Origin: Streptomyces europaeiscabiei | Lineage (GTDB): Bacteria > Actinomycetota > Actinomycetes > Streptomycetales > Streptomycetaceae | NCBI RefSeq assembly: GCF_036346855.1 | Contig: NZ_CP107841.1 | Location: forward strand, 6,638,001 to 6,702,000 | DNA length: 64,000 bases | Reading direction: 5' to 3' | Part shown: in pieces, positions 15,918-23,543 of the stretch | How the letters are laid out: every line of letters starts with the position of its first letter | How positions within the stretch are numbered: position 1 is the first letter of the stretch | Translations under genes and position numbers: made by a program | Notes under the pieces: generated by a model | The model's input: only the letters and a program-made list of their open reading frames with translations | What the model was told of the DNA's origin: nothing | Database searches by the model: none

Positions 15918-16547
15918 TCAGGCCGTCGCCTTCGCGCAGTGGCCCGCGGCGGCCGCCGCCAGCCGGCCCAGGGCCTCGTCCCGGTCGCAGGGGTGGGCGC
16001 CCAACTCCGTCTGGCGGGCCACGATCGAGCGCTCCAGACGCATCAGCCGCCAGCCGCGTCGCAGCAGGAACGGCACCGACTTGCGGCCCTCCCTCAGATC
16101 GCGCAGGAAGCGGCGGCGGAAGGTCTTCACCGGACCACGGGTCAGACACAGCGCGTCCGCCAGGAGGCCGAGTTCACGGCAGCGCCCGACGATCTCGGCG
16201 GCGAAGATGCCCTCGGCGATGAACACCGGGGTCCGCTCGATGTGCAGGGCCTCCGCGCCGGTGCGCGCGCTGAGGGAGATGTCGTACGTCGGGACGGTCG
16301 TACGGCCCGTGCGGCACAGTTCCTCGATCGCCGCGACGGCGGTGTCCGCGTCCCACGACAGCGGGTGGTCCCAGTCGATGTCGGTGCTGCCCTCCACCTG
16401 CGGCAGCGTCGGGTCGTCGCCCTCCTTGTAGAAGTCGTCGAGCCGCAGCACGGGCAGGCCGGAGCGGGCGGCGAGGAGGGACTTGCCTGAGCCGGAAGGA
16501 CCGGAGAGCAGGACGACCCGGGACGGTATCGGAGGATGCGCACTCAC
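15918..16547 (-). CDS. Uridine kinase-like P-loop nucleotide kinase
   Basis: A 209-residue P-loop kinase. Walker A GPSGSGKS sits near residue 16, followed by LPVLRLDDFYKEGDDPTLPQ, the uridine kinase/phosphoribulokinase-like lid and substrate region, then WDHPLSWD and VFIAEGIFAAEI (Walker B-like). The family phosphorylates uridine, cytidine or related small molecules; the exact substrate is not shown here. The GTG at 16547 gives a compact N terminus; a longer reading to 16622 would lack family similarity. Given the nucleoside genes nearby, a pyrimidine nucleoside kinase role is plausible but not proven. Confidence 0.8.
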   Translation of the reverse strand: MSAHPPIPSRVVLLSGPSGSGKSLLAARSGLPVLRLDDFYKEGDDPTLPQVEGSTDIDWDHPLSWDADTAVAAIEELCRTGRTTVPTYDISLSARTGAEALHIERTPVFIAEGIFAAEIVGRCRELGLLADALCLTRGPVKTFRRRFLRDLREGRKSVPFLLRRGWRLMRLERSIVARQTELGAHPCDRDEALGRLAAAAAGHCAKATA

Positions 16548-16687
16548 GAGAGTCCAGTGTGAGGCATAGAGCGGCTCCAGCCGAGTCGGCGGGTCGCCCT
16601 TGGAGCGCACATCACACCTCAACTACCTTACGTATCTCCATGATTACTTTCCGAAGTGGAAACGCACAGGAAAAGGCGGCATCACTG

Positions 16688-17098
16688 ATGGCTCGACACT
16701 CGGCCCCCCAGACCTCCGGCGCTCGGCGCGCGCTGCTGGCCGTCACCACCGCGGGGGTCGCGCTCGGCGCGGGCGCCGGTTCGGCCGCGGCGGCGGACAG
16801 CGCCGCCCCGGTCGTCGACGTGCTGCGCACCCGGCCCACCTCGGTCGGCCAGATCGACCCGCTGGCGGGTCTGCAGGCACTCAACGGCACCGTCGGGTAC
16901 GTCACCGGCCCGATCGCCGGCCTCAAGCCCAACCCGCTGGCGGGCACGGGTGTCGACCCCCTCGACAACGGGGTGGGCACGCAGCTCGCCGACTTCAAGC
17001 CGCTGAGGTCGACGGCCCTGACCGGACCGGTGGCGCAGGCGCCGTCGATCGGGAGCATTCCGGTGGTGGGGCAGGTGGTGGGCGGACTGAAGGGCTGA
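16688..17098 (+). CDS. Small secreted protein, unknown function
   Basis: A 136-residue protein with a signal peptide: basic start MARHSAPQTSGARRA, hydrophobic core LLAVTTAGVALGAGAG, cleavage after SAAAA near residue 36. The mature portion has short repeats around PLAGLQALNGTVG and PLDNGVGTQLADFKPL and no cysteine. A start at ATG 16688 has GGAAAAGG upstream. The upstream 70 bp are AT-richer than the surroundings (TACCTTACGTATC). It resembles the small secreted protein at 9977 in composition. No enzymatic motif is recognised. Confidence 0.75.
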   Translation: MARHSAPQTSGARRALLAVTTAGVALGAGAGSAAAADSAAPVVDVLRTRPTSVGQIDPLAGLQALNGTVGYVTGPIAGLKPNPLAGTGVDPLDNGVGTQLADFKPLRSTALTGPVAQAPSIGSIPVVGQVVGGLKG

Positions 17099-17197
17099 GG
17101 AGCGCCGAGGAGTTCGGGGAACCGCGCGCTCCGAGGTGACGGTGCGGGCCGTCCCTGGCAGGTCGCGCGGTTCCCCGCCCCTCACGGGGCGCTCCTC
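17096..17197. terminator. Nested inverted repeat between convergent genes
   Basis: Outer arms (GAGGAGCGCC / GGCGCTCCTC) and inner 13-bp arms GGGGAACCGCGCG (17116-17128) and its complement (17164-17176) fold into one long hairpin. The inner arms are the core of the dispersed repeat family. It probably terminates both convergent units. Confidence 0.7.
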
Positions 17198-17198
17198 C

Positions 17199-18086
17199 TC
17201 AGTACGAGGAACCCGACGCGCCCAGCGACCCCGTCGGGTGCCACACCGTCTTCGTCTCCAGGAACGCCGTCATGCGGTCGAGGCCGGGCGTGGCCGACCA
17301 GTCGTCCACAGGCTGTGGACGCAGGACGCGCTTGAGGTTGTCGGCCGCGGCGATCTCCAGCTCCTTCGCCAGGACCTCGTCCGCACCGGCCAGGTCGATC
17401 GCGTTGACGTCCTGGTGGGCGGCGAGAGGCGCGGCGATCTCCGCCGTACGGCCGGAGAGGACGTTGACCACGCCGCCGGGGACGTCGGAGGTGGCGAGGA
17501 CCTCGCCCAGGGAAAGAGCCGGGAGAGGGGCCTTCTCGCTCGCGATCACGACCGCCGTGTTGCCCGTGGCGATCACCGGGGCGAGGACCGAGACCAGGCC
17601 CAGGAACGACGACTCCTGGGGGGCCAGGACCGCCACCACGCCCGTCGGTTCCGGGGAGGAGAGGTTGAAGTACGGGCCCGCCACCGGGTTTCCGCCGCCG
17701 ACCACCTGGGCGATCTTGTCGGTCCAGCCCGCGTACCAGACCCAGCGGTCGATCGTCGCCTCCACCAGGGCGGCGGCCTTCGACTTCGACAGCCCCTCGG
17801 CGTCGGCGACCTCGTGGACGAACTGGCTCTTGCGGCCCTCCAGCATCTCGGCGACGCGGTAGAGAACCTGTCCGCGGTTGTACGCCGTCGCGCCGGACCA
17901 GCCGCCGAGGGCCTTGCGCGCGGCGACGACCGCGTCACGGGCGTCCTTGCGGGAGGAAAGCGGGGCGTTCGCCAGCCACTTGTCCCTTGAGTCCGTCACC
18001 TCGTACACCCGGCCGCTCTCGGAACGCGGGAACTTCCCGCCGACGTACAGCTTGTAGGTCTTGAAAACAGACAGGCGGTCAGACAT
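17199..18086 (-). CDS. Short aldehyde dehydrogenase-family protein lacking the catalytic domain
   Basis: A 295-residue protein similar to the N-terminal coenzyme-binding part of aldehyde dehydrogenases: KLYVGGKFPRSESGRVYEV, WSGATAYNRGQVLYRVAEML, VAVLAPQESSFLGLVSVLAP, VPGGVVNVLSG. It ends before the region holding the active-site Cys and the ELGG glutamate. It cannot be a complete ALDH. The ATG start overlaps the last 8 bases of the full ALDH gene, so the two are co-translated. The pair may form a hetero-oligomer comparable to two-domain ALDH proteins, or this member may be structural. The ordinary codon use and intact frame argue against a decaying gene. Confidence 0.82.
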   Translation of the reverse strand: MSDRLSVFKTYKLYVGGKFPRSESGRVYEVTDSRDKWLANAPLSSRKDARDAVVAARKALGGWSGATAYNRGQVLYRVAEMLEGRKSQFVHEVADAEGLSKSKAAALVEATIDRWVWYAGWTDKIAQVVGGGNPVAGPYFNLSSPEPTGVVAVLAPQESSFLGLVSVLAPVIATGNTAVVIASEKAPLPALSLGEVLATSDVPGGVVNVLSGRTAEIAAPLAAHQDVNAIDLAGADEVLAKELEIAAADNLKRVLRPQPVDDWSATPGLDRMTAFLETKTVWHPTGSLGASGSSY

Positions 18087-19515
18087 CGAGGTACGCCTCC
18101 AGGCCGTGGCGGCCGCCCTCGCGGCCGAAGCCCGACTCCTTGTAGCCGCCGAACGGCGACGTCGGGTCGAACTTGTTGAACGTGTTGGACCAGACGACGC
18201 CCGCGCGGAGCTTGTTCGCCACGGCCAGGATCCGGGAGCCCTTCTCGGTCCAGATGCCCGCCGAGAGGCCGTACTGGGTGTTGTTGGCCTTGGCGACGGC
18301 CTCGTCCGGGGTGCGGAAGGTGAGCACGGAGAGGACCGGGCCGAAGATCTCGTCCCGCGCGATCGTGTGCGCCTGGGTGACGTTCGTGAAGAGCGTCGGG
18401 GCGAACCAGTAGCCCGCGGAGGGGAGTTCGCAGGCCGGGGACCAGCGCTCGGCGCCCTCCGCCTCGCCGCGCTCGACGAGCGAGGTGATGCGGGTGAGCT
18501 GTTCCTCGGAGTTGATCGCGCCGATGTCCGTGTTCTTGTCGAGGGGGTCGCCGAGGCGGAGGGTCGACAGGCGGCGCTTCAGCGAGTCGAGCAGCTCGTC
18601 CTGGATCGACTCCTGGACCAGGAGGCGGCTGCCCGCGCAGCAGACCTGGCCCTGGTTGAAGAAGATGCCGGTCACGATGCCCTCGACGGCCTGGTCGATG
18701 GGGGCGTCGTCGAAGACGATGTTCGCGCCCTTGCCGCCCAGTTCGAGGGTCAGCTTCTTGCGGCTTCCCGCGACCGTCCTGGCGATCTGCTTGCCGACCG
18801 CCGTGGAGCCCGTGAAGGCGACCTTGTTCACGTCCGGGTGCGCGACCAGGGCCGCGCCCGCGTCGCCGTAGCCGGGGAGGATGTTGACGACGCCCTTCGG
18901 GAGGCCCGCCTGGCGGCAGATGTCCGCGAAGAACAACGCCGACAGAGGGGTCGTCTCGGCGGGCTTCAGGACCACCGTGTTGCCGGTGGCCAGCGCCGGG
19001 GCGATCTTCCACGCCAGCATCAGGAGCGGGAAGTTCCAGGGGATGACCTGGCCCGCCACGCCCAGCGGGCGTGGGTTCGCGCCGTAGCCGGCATGGTCGA
19101 GCTTGTCGGCCCAGCCGGCGTAGTAGAAGAAGTGCGCGGCGACCAGGGGGAGATCGGCGTCCCGCGTCTCCTTGATGGGCTTGCCGTTGTCCAGGGTTTC
19201 GAGGACGGCCAGTTCGCGGCTGCGCTCCTGGACGATGCGGGCGATGCGGAAGAGGTACTTCGCGCGCTCCGCGCCGGGGAGCGCGGACCACTTCTCGAAG
19301 GCCTTGCGGGCCGCCTTCACCGCGCGGTCCACGTCCGCCTCGCCGGCCTGGGCGATCTCGGAGAGGACCTCCTCGGAGGCGGGGCTGACCGTCTTGAAGA
19401 CCTTGCCGTCGGCGGCCTCGGTGAACTCGCCGTCGATGAACAGGCCGTAGGAGGGGGCGATGTCGACGACCGCCCGGGACTCGGGGGCCGGTGCGTACTC
19501 GAATGCGGAAGCCAT
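18079..19515 (-). CDS. Aldehyde dehydrogenase
   Basis: A 478-residue NAD(P)-dependent aldehyde dehydrogenase. Motifs in order: VIPWNFPLLMLAWKIAPALA, FTGSTAVGKQIA (cofactor-binding), LTLELGGKGANIVF (general-base Glu) and FFNQGQVCCAGSRLLV (active-site Cys), then EIFGPVLSVLTF. It lies between deoC (5-bp gap) and the short ALDH partner (8-bp overlap), forming a three-gene unit under the deoC promoter. DeoC releases acetaldehyde from deoxyribose-5-phosphate, so oxidation of acetaldehyde to acetate is the natural inferred role. Confidence 0.92.
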   Translation of the reverse strand: MASAFEYAPAPESRAVVDIAPSYGLFIDGEFTEAADGKVFKTVSPASEEVLSEIAQAGEADVDRAVKAARKAFEKWSALPGAERAKYLFRIARIVQERSRELAVLETLDNGKPIKETRDADLPLVAAHFFYYAGWADKLDHAGYGANPRPLGVAGQVIPWNFPLLMLAWKIAPALATGNTVVLKPAETTPLSALFFADICRQAGLPKGVVNILPGYGDAGAALVAHPDVNKVAFTGSTAVGKQIARTVAGSRKKLTLELGGKGANIVFDDAPIDQAVEGIVTGIFFNQGQVCCAGSRLLVQESIQDELLDSLKRRLSTLRLGDPLDKNTDIGAINSEEQLTRITSLVERGEAEGAERWSPACELPSAGYWFAPTLFTNVTQAHTIARDEIFGPVLSVLTFRTPDEAVAKANNTQYGLSAGIWTEKGSRILAVANKLRAGVVWSNTFNKFDPTSPFGGYKESGFGREGGRHGLEAYLDV

Positions 19516-19520
19516 GGGGA

Positions 19521-20474
19521 TCAGTCCACCGTCACGTAGTCGGGGCCGGAGTAGCGGCCGGTGGCCAGCTTCTGGCGCTGCATCAGCAGGTCGTTGAGGA
19601 GCGAGGACGCGCCGAAGCGGAACCAGTGGTTGTCCAGCCAGTCCTCGCCGACGGTCTCGTTGACCAGGACGAGGAACTTGATCGCGTCCTTCGTCGTGCG
19701 GATGCCGCCGGCGGGCTTCACGCCGATCTGGACGCCGGTCTGGGCGCGGAAGTCGCGGACGGCTTCCAGCATGAGGAGGGTGTTGGCGGGGGTGGCGTTC
19801 ACCGCGACCTTGCCGGTCGAGGTCTTGATGAAGTCCGCGCCCGCGAGCATGCCGAGCCAGCTGGCTCGGCGGATGTTGTCGTACGTCGAGAGCTCGCCGG
19901 TCTCGAAGATGACCTTCAGGCGGGCCGCGGAGCCGCAGGCCTCCTTCACGGCGGTGATCTCGTCGTGGACCTTGAGGTAGTTCCCCGAGAGGAACGCGCC
20001 GCGGTCGATGACCATGTCGATCTCGTCGGCACCGGCGGTGACGGCCTCGTGGACGTCGGCCAGTTTCACGGCGAGGGCGGCGCGGCCGGCCGGGAAGGCG
20101 GTGGCGACGGAGGCGACCTTGACGGTGGAACCGGCGACGGCGGCCTTGGCGGCGGGCACCATGTCGGGGTAGACGCAGACCGCGGCCGTCGAGGGGGCCG
20201 TGCGGTCGCCCGGGTCGGGGAGGACCGCCTTGGCGCCGAGGGACCGGACCTTGCCCGGGGTGTCCGCGCCTTCGAGCGTCGTCAGGTCGACCATGGAGAT
20301 GGCCAGGTCGATGGCGTACGCCTTGGCGGTCGTCTTGATGGAACGGGTGCCGAGCGAGGCGGCGCGCGCCTCCAGGCCGACCGGGTCGACGCCGGGCAGC
20401 CCGTGGAGGAAGCGGCGCAGCGTGCTGTCGGACGAGGTGACGTCGGCGAGAGCGTGGGGTGCAGCTGTGGACAT
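19521..20474 (-). CDS. deoC: Deoxyribose-phosphate aldolase
   Basis: Class I aldolase cleaving 2-deoxy-D-ribose-5-phosphate to glyceraldehyde-3-phosphate and acetaldehyde. It has 317 residues with a TIM-barrel. Catalytic lysines are visible in LKVIFETG (proton-relay region) and ADFIKTSTGKV (Schiff-base Lys). ADEIDMVIDRGAF and KPAGGIRT complete the phosphate site. The ATG ending at 20474 fits; longer readings to 20678 cross the operator and have no family similarity. An N-terminal extension of about 40 residues is typical of longer DeoC forms. It is the first gene of the deoC-ALDH-short ALDH unit, with the CTACGCGCGTAG operator 20 bp upstream. Confidence 0.95.
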   Translation of the reverse strand: MSTAAPHALADVTSSDSTLRRFLHGLPGVDPVGLEARAASLGTRSIKTTAKAYAIDLAISMVDLTTLEGADTPGKVRSLGAKAVLPDPGDRTAPSTAAVCVYPDMVPAAKAAVAGSTVKVASVATAFPAGRAALAVKLADVHEAVTAGADEIDMVIDRGAFLSGNYLKVHDEITAVKEACGSAARLKVIFETGELSTYDNIRRASWLGMLAGADFIKTSTGKVAVNATPANTLLMLEAVRDFRAQTGVQIGVKPAGGIRTTKDAIKFLVLVNETVGEDWLDNHWFRFGASSLLNDLLMQRQKLATGRYSGPDYVTVD

Positions 20475-20490
20475 GGTCACCAGACGAGCA

Positions 20491-20505
20491 TATCTACGCG
20501 CGTAG
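20491..20505 (-). promoter_or_regulatory. Palindromic operator and -10 box before deoC
   Basis: CTACGCGCGTAG at 20494-20505, identical to the add and punA sites. Read on the minus strand it runs into TAGATA (20496-20491), a -10-like box. Predicted transcription start is around 20484, 10 bases before the ATG. Confidence 0.8.
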
Positions 20506-20670
20506 CAGGTGTACAGCCCCCGGATTGTTTGCGGGTGCCCTACGGCTCGGGAGCGCGGGTGGTGGGCGCGTGCGGGTGGTGGGGGGCCGGTCGCGCGGGC
20601 CTGCGCCCCTGGGAGGCACGGACCCGGGTGGGCTGCGAACAGATGTGGGGCGTCGGGCAGAATCGGACGT

Positions 20671-21417
20671 ATGAGCACCTCGGATCAATCGTCGCCCGAG
20701 CCGGAGCACCCGTCGGCGGCTCGGAAGCGTGCGGAGGCTGGGACGGCTTCGGGGACCCCGAAAGCCGAGCAGGCTCCGGTGGTGGCGGCCTCTGCGTCGA
20801 AGCCCGACAAGCCCGTGTACGAGGACCGGGTGTACCGGTCGCCCGCCGGAATGGTGGGCGGGGCGCTGCTGCTCGGGCTGTTCGCGTGGCTCGGCGGCAG
20901 CGCGGTGGTGTCGGGGGAGGGGCGTGTGCCCTGGCTGGCGTTGGCCTCGATGTTGGTGGCCGTGCCGGTGGTGGTCGCCTTCTCGGTGCGGCCGGCGGTG
21001 TTCGCCAATGACGATCGGTTGCGGGTGCGGAATCCGTTCCGGGTGATCGAGCTGCCGTGGGCGAGCGTCGTGTCACTGCGGTCCGGTTACTCCAACGAGG
21101 TGATCGACGAGGGGGGCGCCAAGTACCAGCTCTGGGCGATTCCCGTTTCGCTGCGTGGTCGTAAGCGGGCCGCTCGGCGTCAGGCCCGGGACGTTGCCCG
21201 GGCGGTCGGCGGCGAGAGCGGAGGGAGTGCGGCCTGGGCCGGGCGGCCTGTGCGGGCGGAGGCCGATCAGATCATGGCCGATCTGCAGGAGCTGTGCGAG
21301 GCGCGGGCGAAGGCGGTCGGGTCGCAGGGCGAGCCGAGCGTGCGGTGGGCCTGGGAGGTCGTGGGGCCCGCGGTGGCGGGGGCCGTCCTGCTGCTGGTGC
21401 TGATCGCCGTCGGGTGA
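20671..21417 (+). CDS. PH-domain membrane protein
   Basis: A 248-residue protein with an N-terminal disordered stretch of about 45 residues (Ser, Pro, Ala rich). Two transmembrane helices follow near residues 60-80 and 86-110. A bacterial PH domain at about 115-190 reads VFANDDRLRVRNPFRVIELP then WASVVSLRSGYSNEV and QLWAIPVSLRGRKRAARR, and a last hydrophobic helix ends the protein. The ATG at 20671 is supported by the domain boundary. Function unknown; bacterial PH-domain membrane proteins are common in actinomycetes. A second gene with a PH-like tail lies downstream, separated by a structured 238-bp leader. Confidence 0.78.
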   Translation: MSTSDQSSPEPEHPSAARKRAEAGTASGTPKAEQAPVVAASASKPDKPVYEDRVYRSPAGMVGGALLLGLFAWLGGSAVVSGEGRVPWLALASMLVAVPVVVAFSVRPAVFANDDRLRVRNPFRVIELPWASVVSLRSGYSNEVIDEGGAKYQLWAIPVSLRGRKRAARRQARDVARAVGGESGGSAAWAGRPVRAEADQIMADLQELCEARAKAVGSQGEPSVRWAWEVVGPAVAGAVLLLVLIAVG

Positions 21418-21655
21418 CCTCGCTCTGCGGGGCTTTTCCAGGGAAGGGTCCCGGACATCTGTTCTATGGTGGCCTGGAACGCGCCGGACGAGACGTCCGG
21501 GAAGCATGCGAGAACCCAACCGCCCATGAGCCAGGGTCTGTTGGGTCGGAACGTGCCCGTGCGTCCCGCCTTCACAGCTTGGTCCGCTTGGATCGCGTCG
21601 GATCGCGCGCGACGAACGGCGTAACCACGATGGCGGCCGGAGTGTCCACAGAACG
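21418..21655 (+). other. Structured 238-bp leader with two hairpins
   Basis: The gap holds CCGGACG-AGA-CGTCCGG (21484-21500) and ACCCAAC/GTTGGGT arms (21514-21520 and 21540-21546). The two stems are 13 bp apart. No gene is seen. It may be a structured 5' leader of the next gene or a terminator of the previous one. Confidence 0.4.
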
Positions 21656-23443
21656 ATGAGTACGAACCTTGAGCCCCGGCCGCAGCCCGGGTCCCCACCC
21701 CCACCCTCACCCCCGCACCGGCTGCCCACGACCGCCGTGCCCGAGGGTTGCGTCGCCTGGAGCGGGGAGAAGCTGGAGGCCTGGGCGCGGACCCGGCCGC
21801 CCGTATGGGTGCCGACCCGGACCCGCCCCCTGCACCTCCTCGCCGTGGTCCCGGGCGGTCTGATCGTCGGCTTCTGGCTGGCGAACTTCGCGGAGGTGCC
21901 CGCAGCCCTCGCCGTACTGGTCCCGCTGCAACTGGTGTGGACCCTGCTCAGGCCCGAGGTCGTACGGCTCTCGGCGCCGGCGCTCATGCTCCTGCTGGCC
22001 TGGTACGGGGGATCACGCGATGTGCCGACCCTGGTGGGCCTCATCGCCGTGACCTTCACCTGGGCCGCGGCCGAGGTCCGGCTGAGCAAGCGCAGACTCC
22101 AGCGGCAGTGGGCTCTGGTGGCCGCCGAGGGGGCCACCGCCACGGTGCCGGACGAGGCGGGGCCGCTGCGGCGCGGCCGGTTCCTCATGGGCTCCGGCTG
22201 TGTGCTGGCCGTACTCGGAGCGGGCCTGCTCGCCCTCGCCTCCGGCCGGGACCTCGCCACCGACCGGCACGAGGTCACCCTCGTCGGCTGGTTCGTCGTC
22301 GGCTGGGGGCTCACCTCGCTGCTCTCCGGATGGCTGGGGCGCCGCCGGGCCGCTGCACTGCGGGGCGCTCCCGTGCCGGTGCTGCGGGTGCTCGTACGCG
22401 ATGGCGCCGACGGGGACGCCGAGGTCTTCGCCGCCGACGACGTGGAGGCACTGCGGCCGCTGTTCACCGTCGCGGCCGAGGAGTGGTACGAGGAGAGCGA
22501 CGAGGAGGTCGAGGAAGGCATCGGCCGGGAGGAGCGGGACGAACTCCTCGACGCCGTCGAGGACGTCGACGATGACGACGAACAGCCCGGTTCCCTGCGC
22601 GAGGCCGTGCTGTACGGGCCGCCCCACGAGGGCGCCGAGATCGTGATCGTCAGCGCGGCGGAGAAGACGGAGAAGACGGAGTCCCCGGGTCCGGTGGACC
22701 TGGAGAAGCCGGGAGAGCCCGGCGGCACCGACGAGGCCGATGACGTGGGCGGTTCGCCCACGGAACCGGTCGTCGAGTCCTCGAGCGGGCCGGTGCGACC
22801 GCTGTCCGACCGGGCCGTACGGCGTCGGGTCGCCGCGCAGCGGGTCAGGGCGAGGCGGAACACGGTCCACGAGGAGCTGCGTGCCACGGCCGTGACGGAG
22901 AGCAGGGCGCGGCTGGGCGACGAGCCGGTGGCCGTACGGCGCTGGCGGGCGGGGTGGGCCGACCGGACCGCCGCCCTCTTCATGATCGCCGCGGTGGCCG
23001 CCGTCGGGCTGTACCCGGACGGGCTGAAGCAGTACGTCCTCGGTGGCGTCATCGGCCTCTTCGGAGTCCTGGTGCTGCCCCAGATGCTGGCCTGGCGCAT
23101 CACCGCCGACCGCTCGGGCCTGTGGCTGAGCGGCTGGAGCCGGTCCCGGCACATCGAGTGGGACCACCTCATGACCGTCCGGTGCGCCGGTGCCGTGCTG
23201 ACGGTGGACAGCAGCCAGGAGTCGTTCACGCCCTGGTCCGTCCGGGCGGAGCGCTGGCGCGGGCTGGAGCGGAAGCTGCGTCTGGTCCACCCCTACGAGA
23301 GGACCGCCGCCGAGATCACCGCCATGTGGCGGGAGCCCGCCCTGCGGCCCGAAGGGGAGTACGAGAACCGGGGGCTGCCGTTGTGGCCGCTGGGCGCGGT
23401 GCTGGCCGTGGTGTGGGTGGCGGCGCTGGTGCTGGTGCCGTAA
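21656..23443 (+). CDS. Large membrane protein with C-terminal PH-like domain
   Basis: A 595-residue protein. Residues 1-30 are Pro-rich. Hydrophobic helices are seen around 58-80, 85-100, 105-130, 180-200 and 208-225. A long acidic and disordered region at about 240-400 contains EEWYEESDEEVEEGIGREER, DVDDDDEQP and a Glu/Lys/Thr repeat. Two further helices lie near 445-485, and a PH-like segment near 490-570 reads LAWRITADRSGLWLSGWSRS then HIEWDHLMTVRCAG. A last helix is at the C terminus. Function unknown. It shares the PH theme with the gene upstream and may act with it at the membrane. A perfect 25-bp terminator follows. Confidence 0.72.
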   Translation: MSTNLEPRPQPGSPPPPSPPHRLPTTAVPEGCVAWSGEKLEAWARTRPPVWVPTRTRPLHLLAVVPGGLIVGFWLANFAEVPAALAVLVPLQLVWTLLRPEVVRLSAPALMLLLAWYGGSRDVPTLVGLIAVTFTWAAAEVRLSKRRLQRQWALVAAEGATATVPDEAGPLRRGRFLMGSGCVLAVLGAGLLALASGRDLATDRHEVTLVGWFVVGWGLTSLLSGWLGRRRAAALRGAPVPVLRVLVRDGADGDAEVFAADDVEALRPLFTVAAEEWYEESDEEVEEGIGREERDELLDAVEDVDDDDEQPGSLREAVLYGPPHEGAEIVIVSAAEKTEKTESPGPVDLEKPGEPGGTDEADDVGGSPTEPVVESSSGPVRPLSDRAVRRRVAAQRVRARRNTVHEELRATAVTESRARLGDEPVAVRRWRAGWADRTAALFMIAAVAAVGLYPDGLKQYVLGGVIGLFGVLVLPQMLAWRITADRSGLWLSGWSRSRHIEWDHLMTVRCAGAVLTVDSSQESFTPWSVRAERWRGLERKLRLVHPYERTAAEITAMWREPALRPEGEYENRGLPLWPLGAVLAVVWVAALVLVP

Positions 23444-23470
23444 CCGCCCGCCCGGCCGGGCCCGGCCCGC

Positions 23471-23524
23471 CCGAACGCACCCGGGCCCCGACCGGTGATC
23501 CGGTCGGGGCCCGGGTGCGTTCGG
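23471..23524. terminator. Perfect 25-bp bidirectional terminator
   Basis: Arms 23471-23495 and 23500-23524 are fully complementary with a 4-base loop TGAT, between the convergent PH-protein and phosphosugar mutase genes. Confidence 0.92.
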
Positions 23525-23543
23525 GGCCAGGGGCGGGGAGCGG

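Noticed and set aside
17199..18086. Pseudogene call for the short ALDH
   Set aside because: The frame is intact, the start overlaps the partner gene precisely, and codon use is normal; a decayed gene would not look so.
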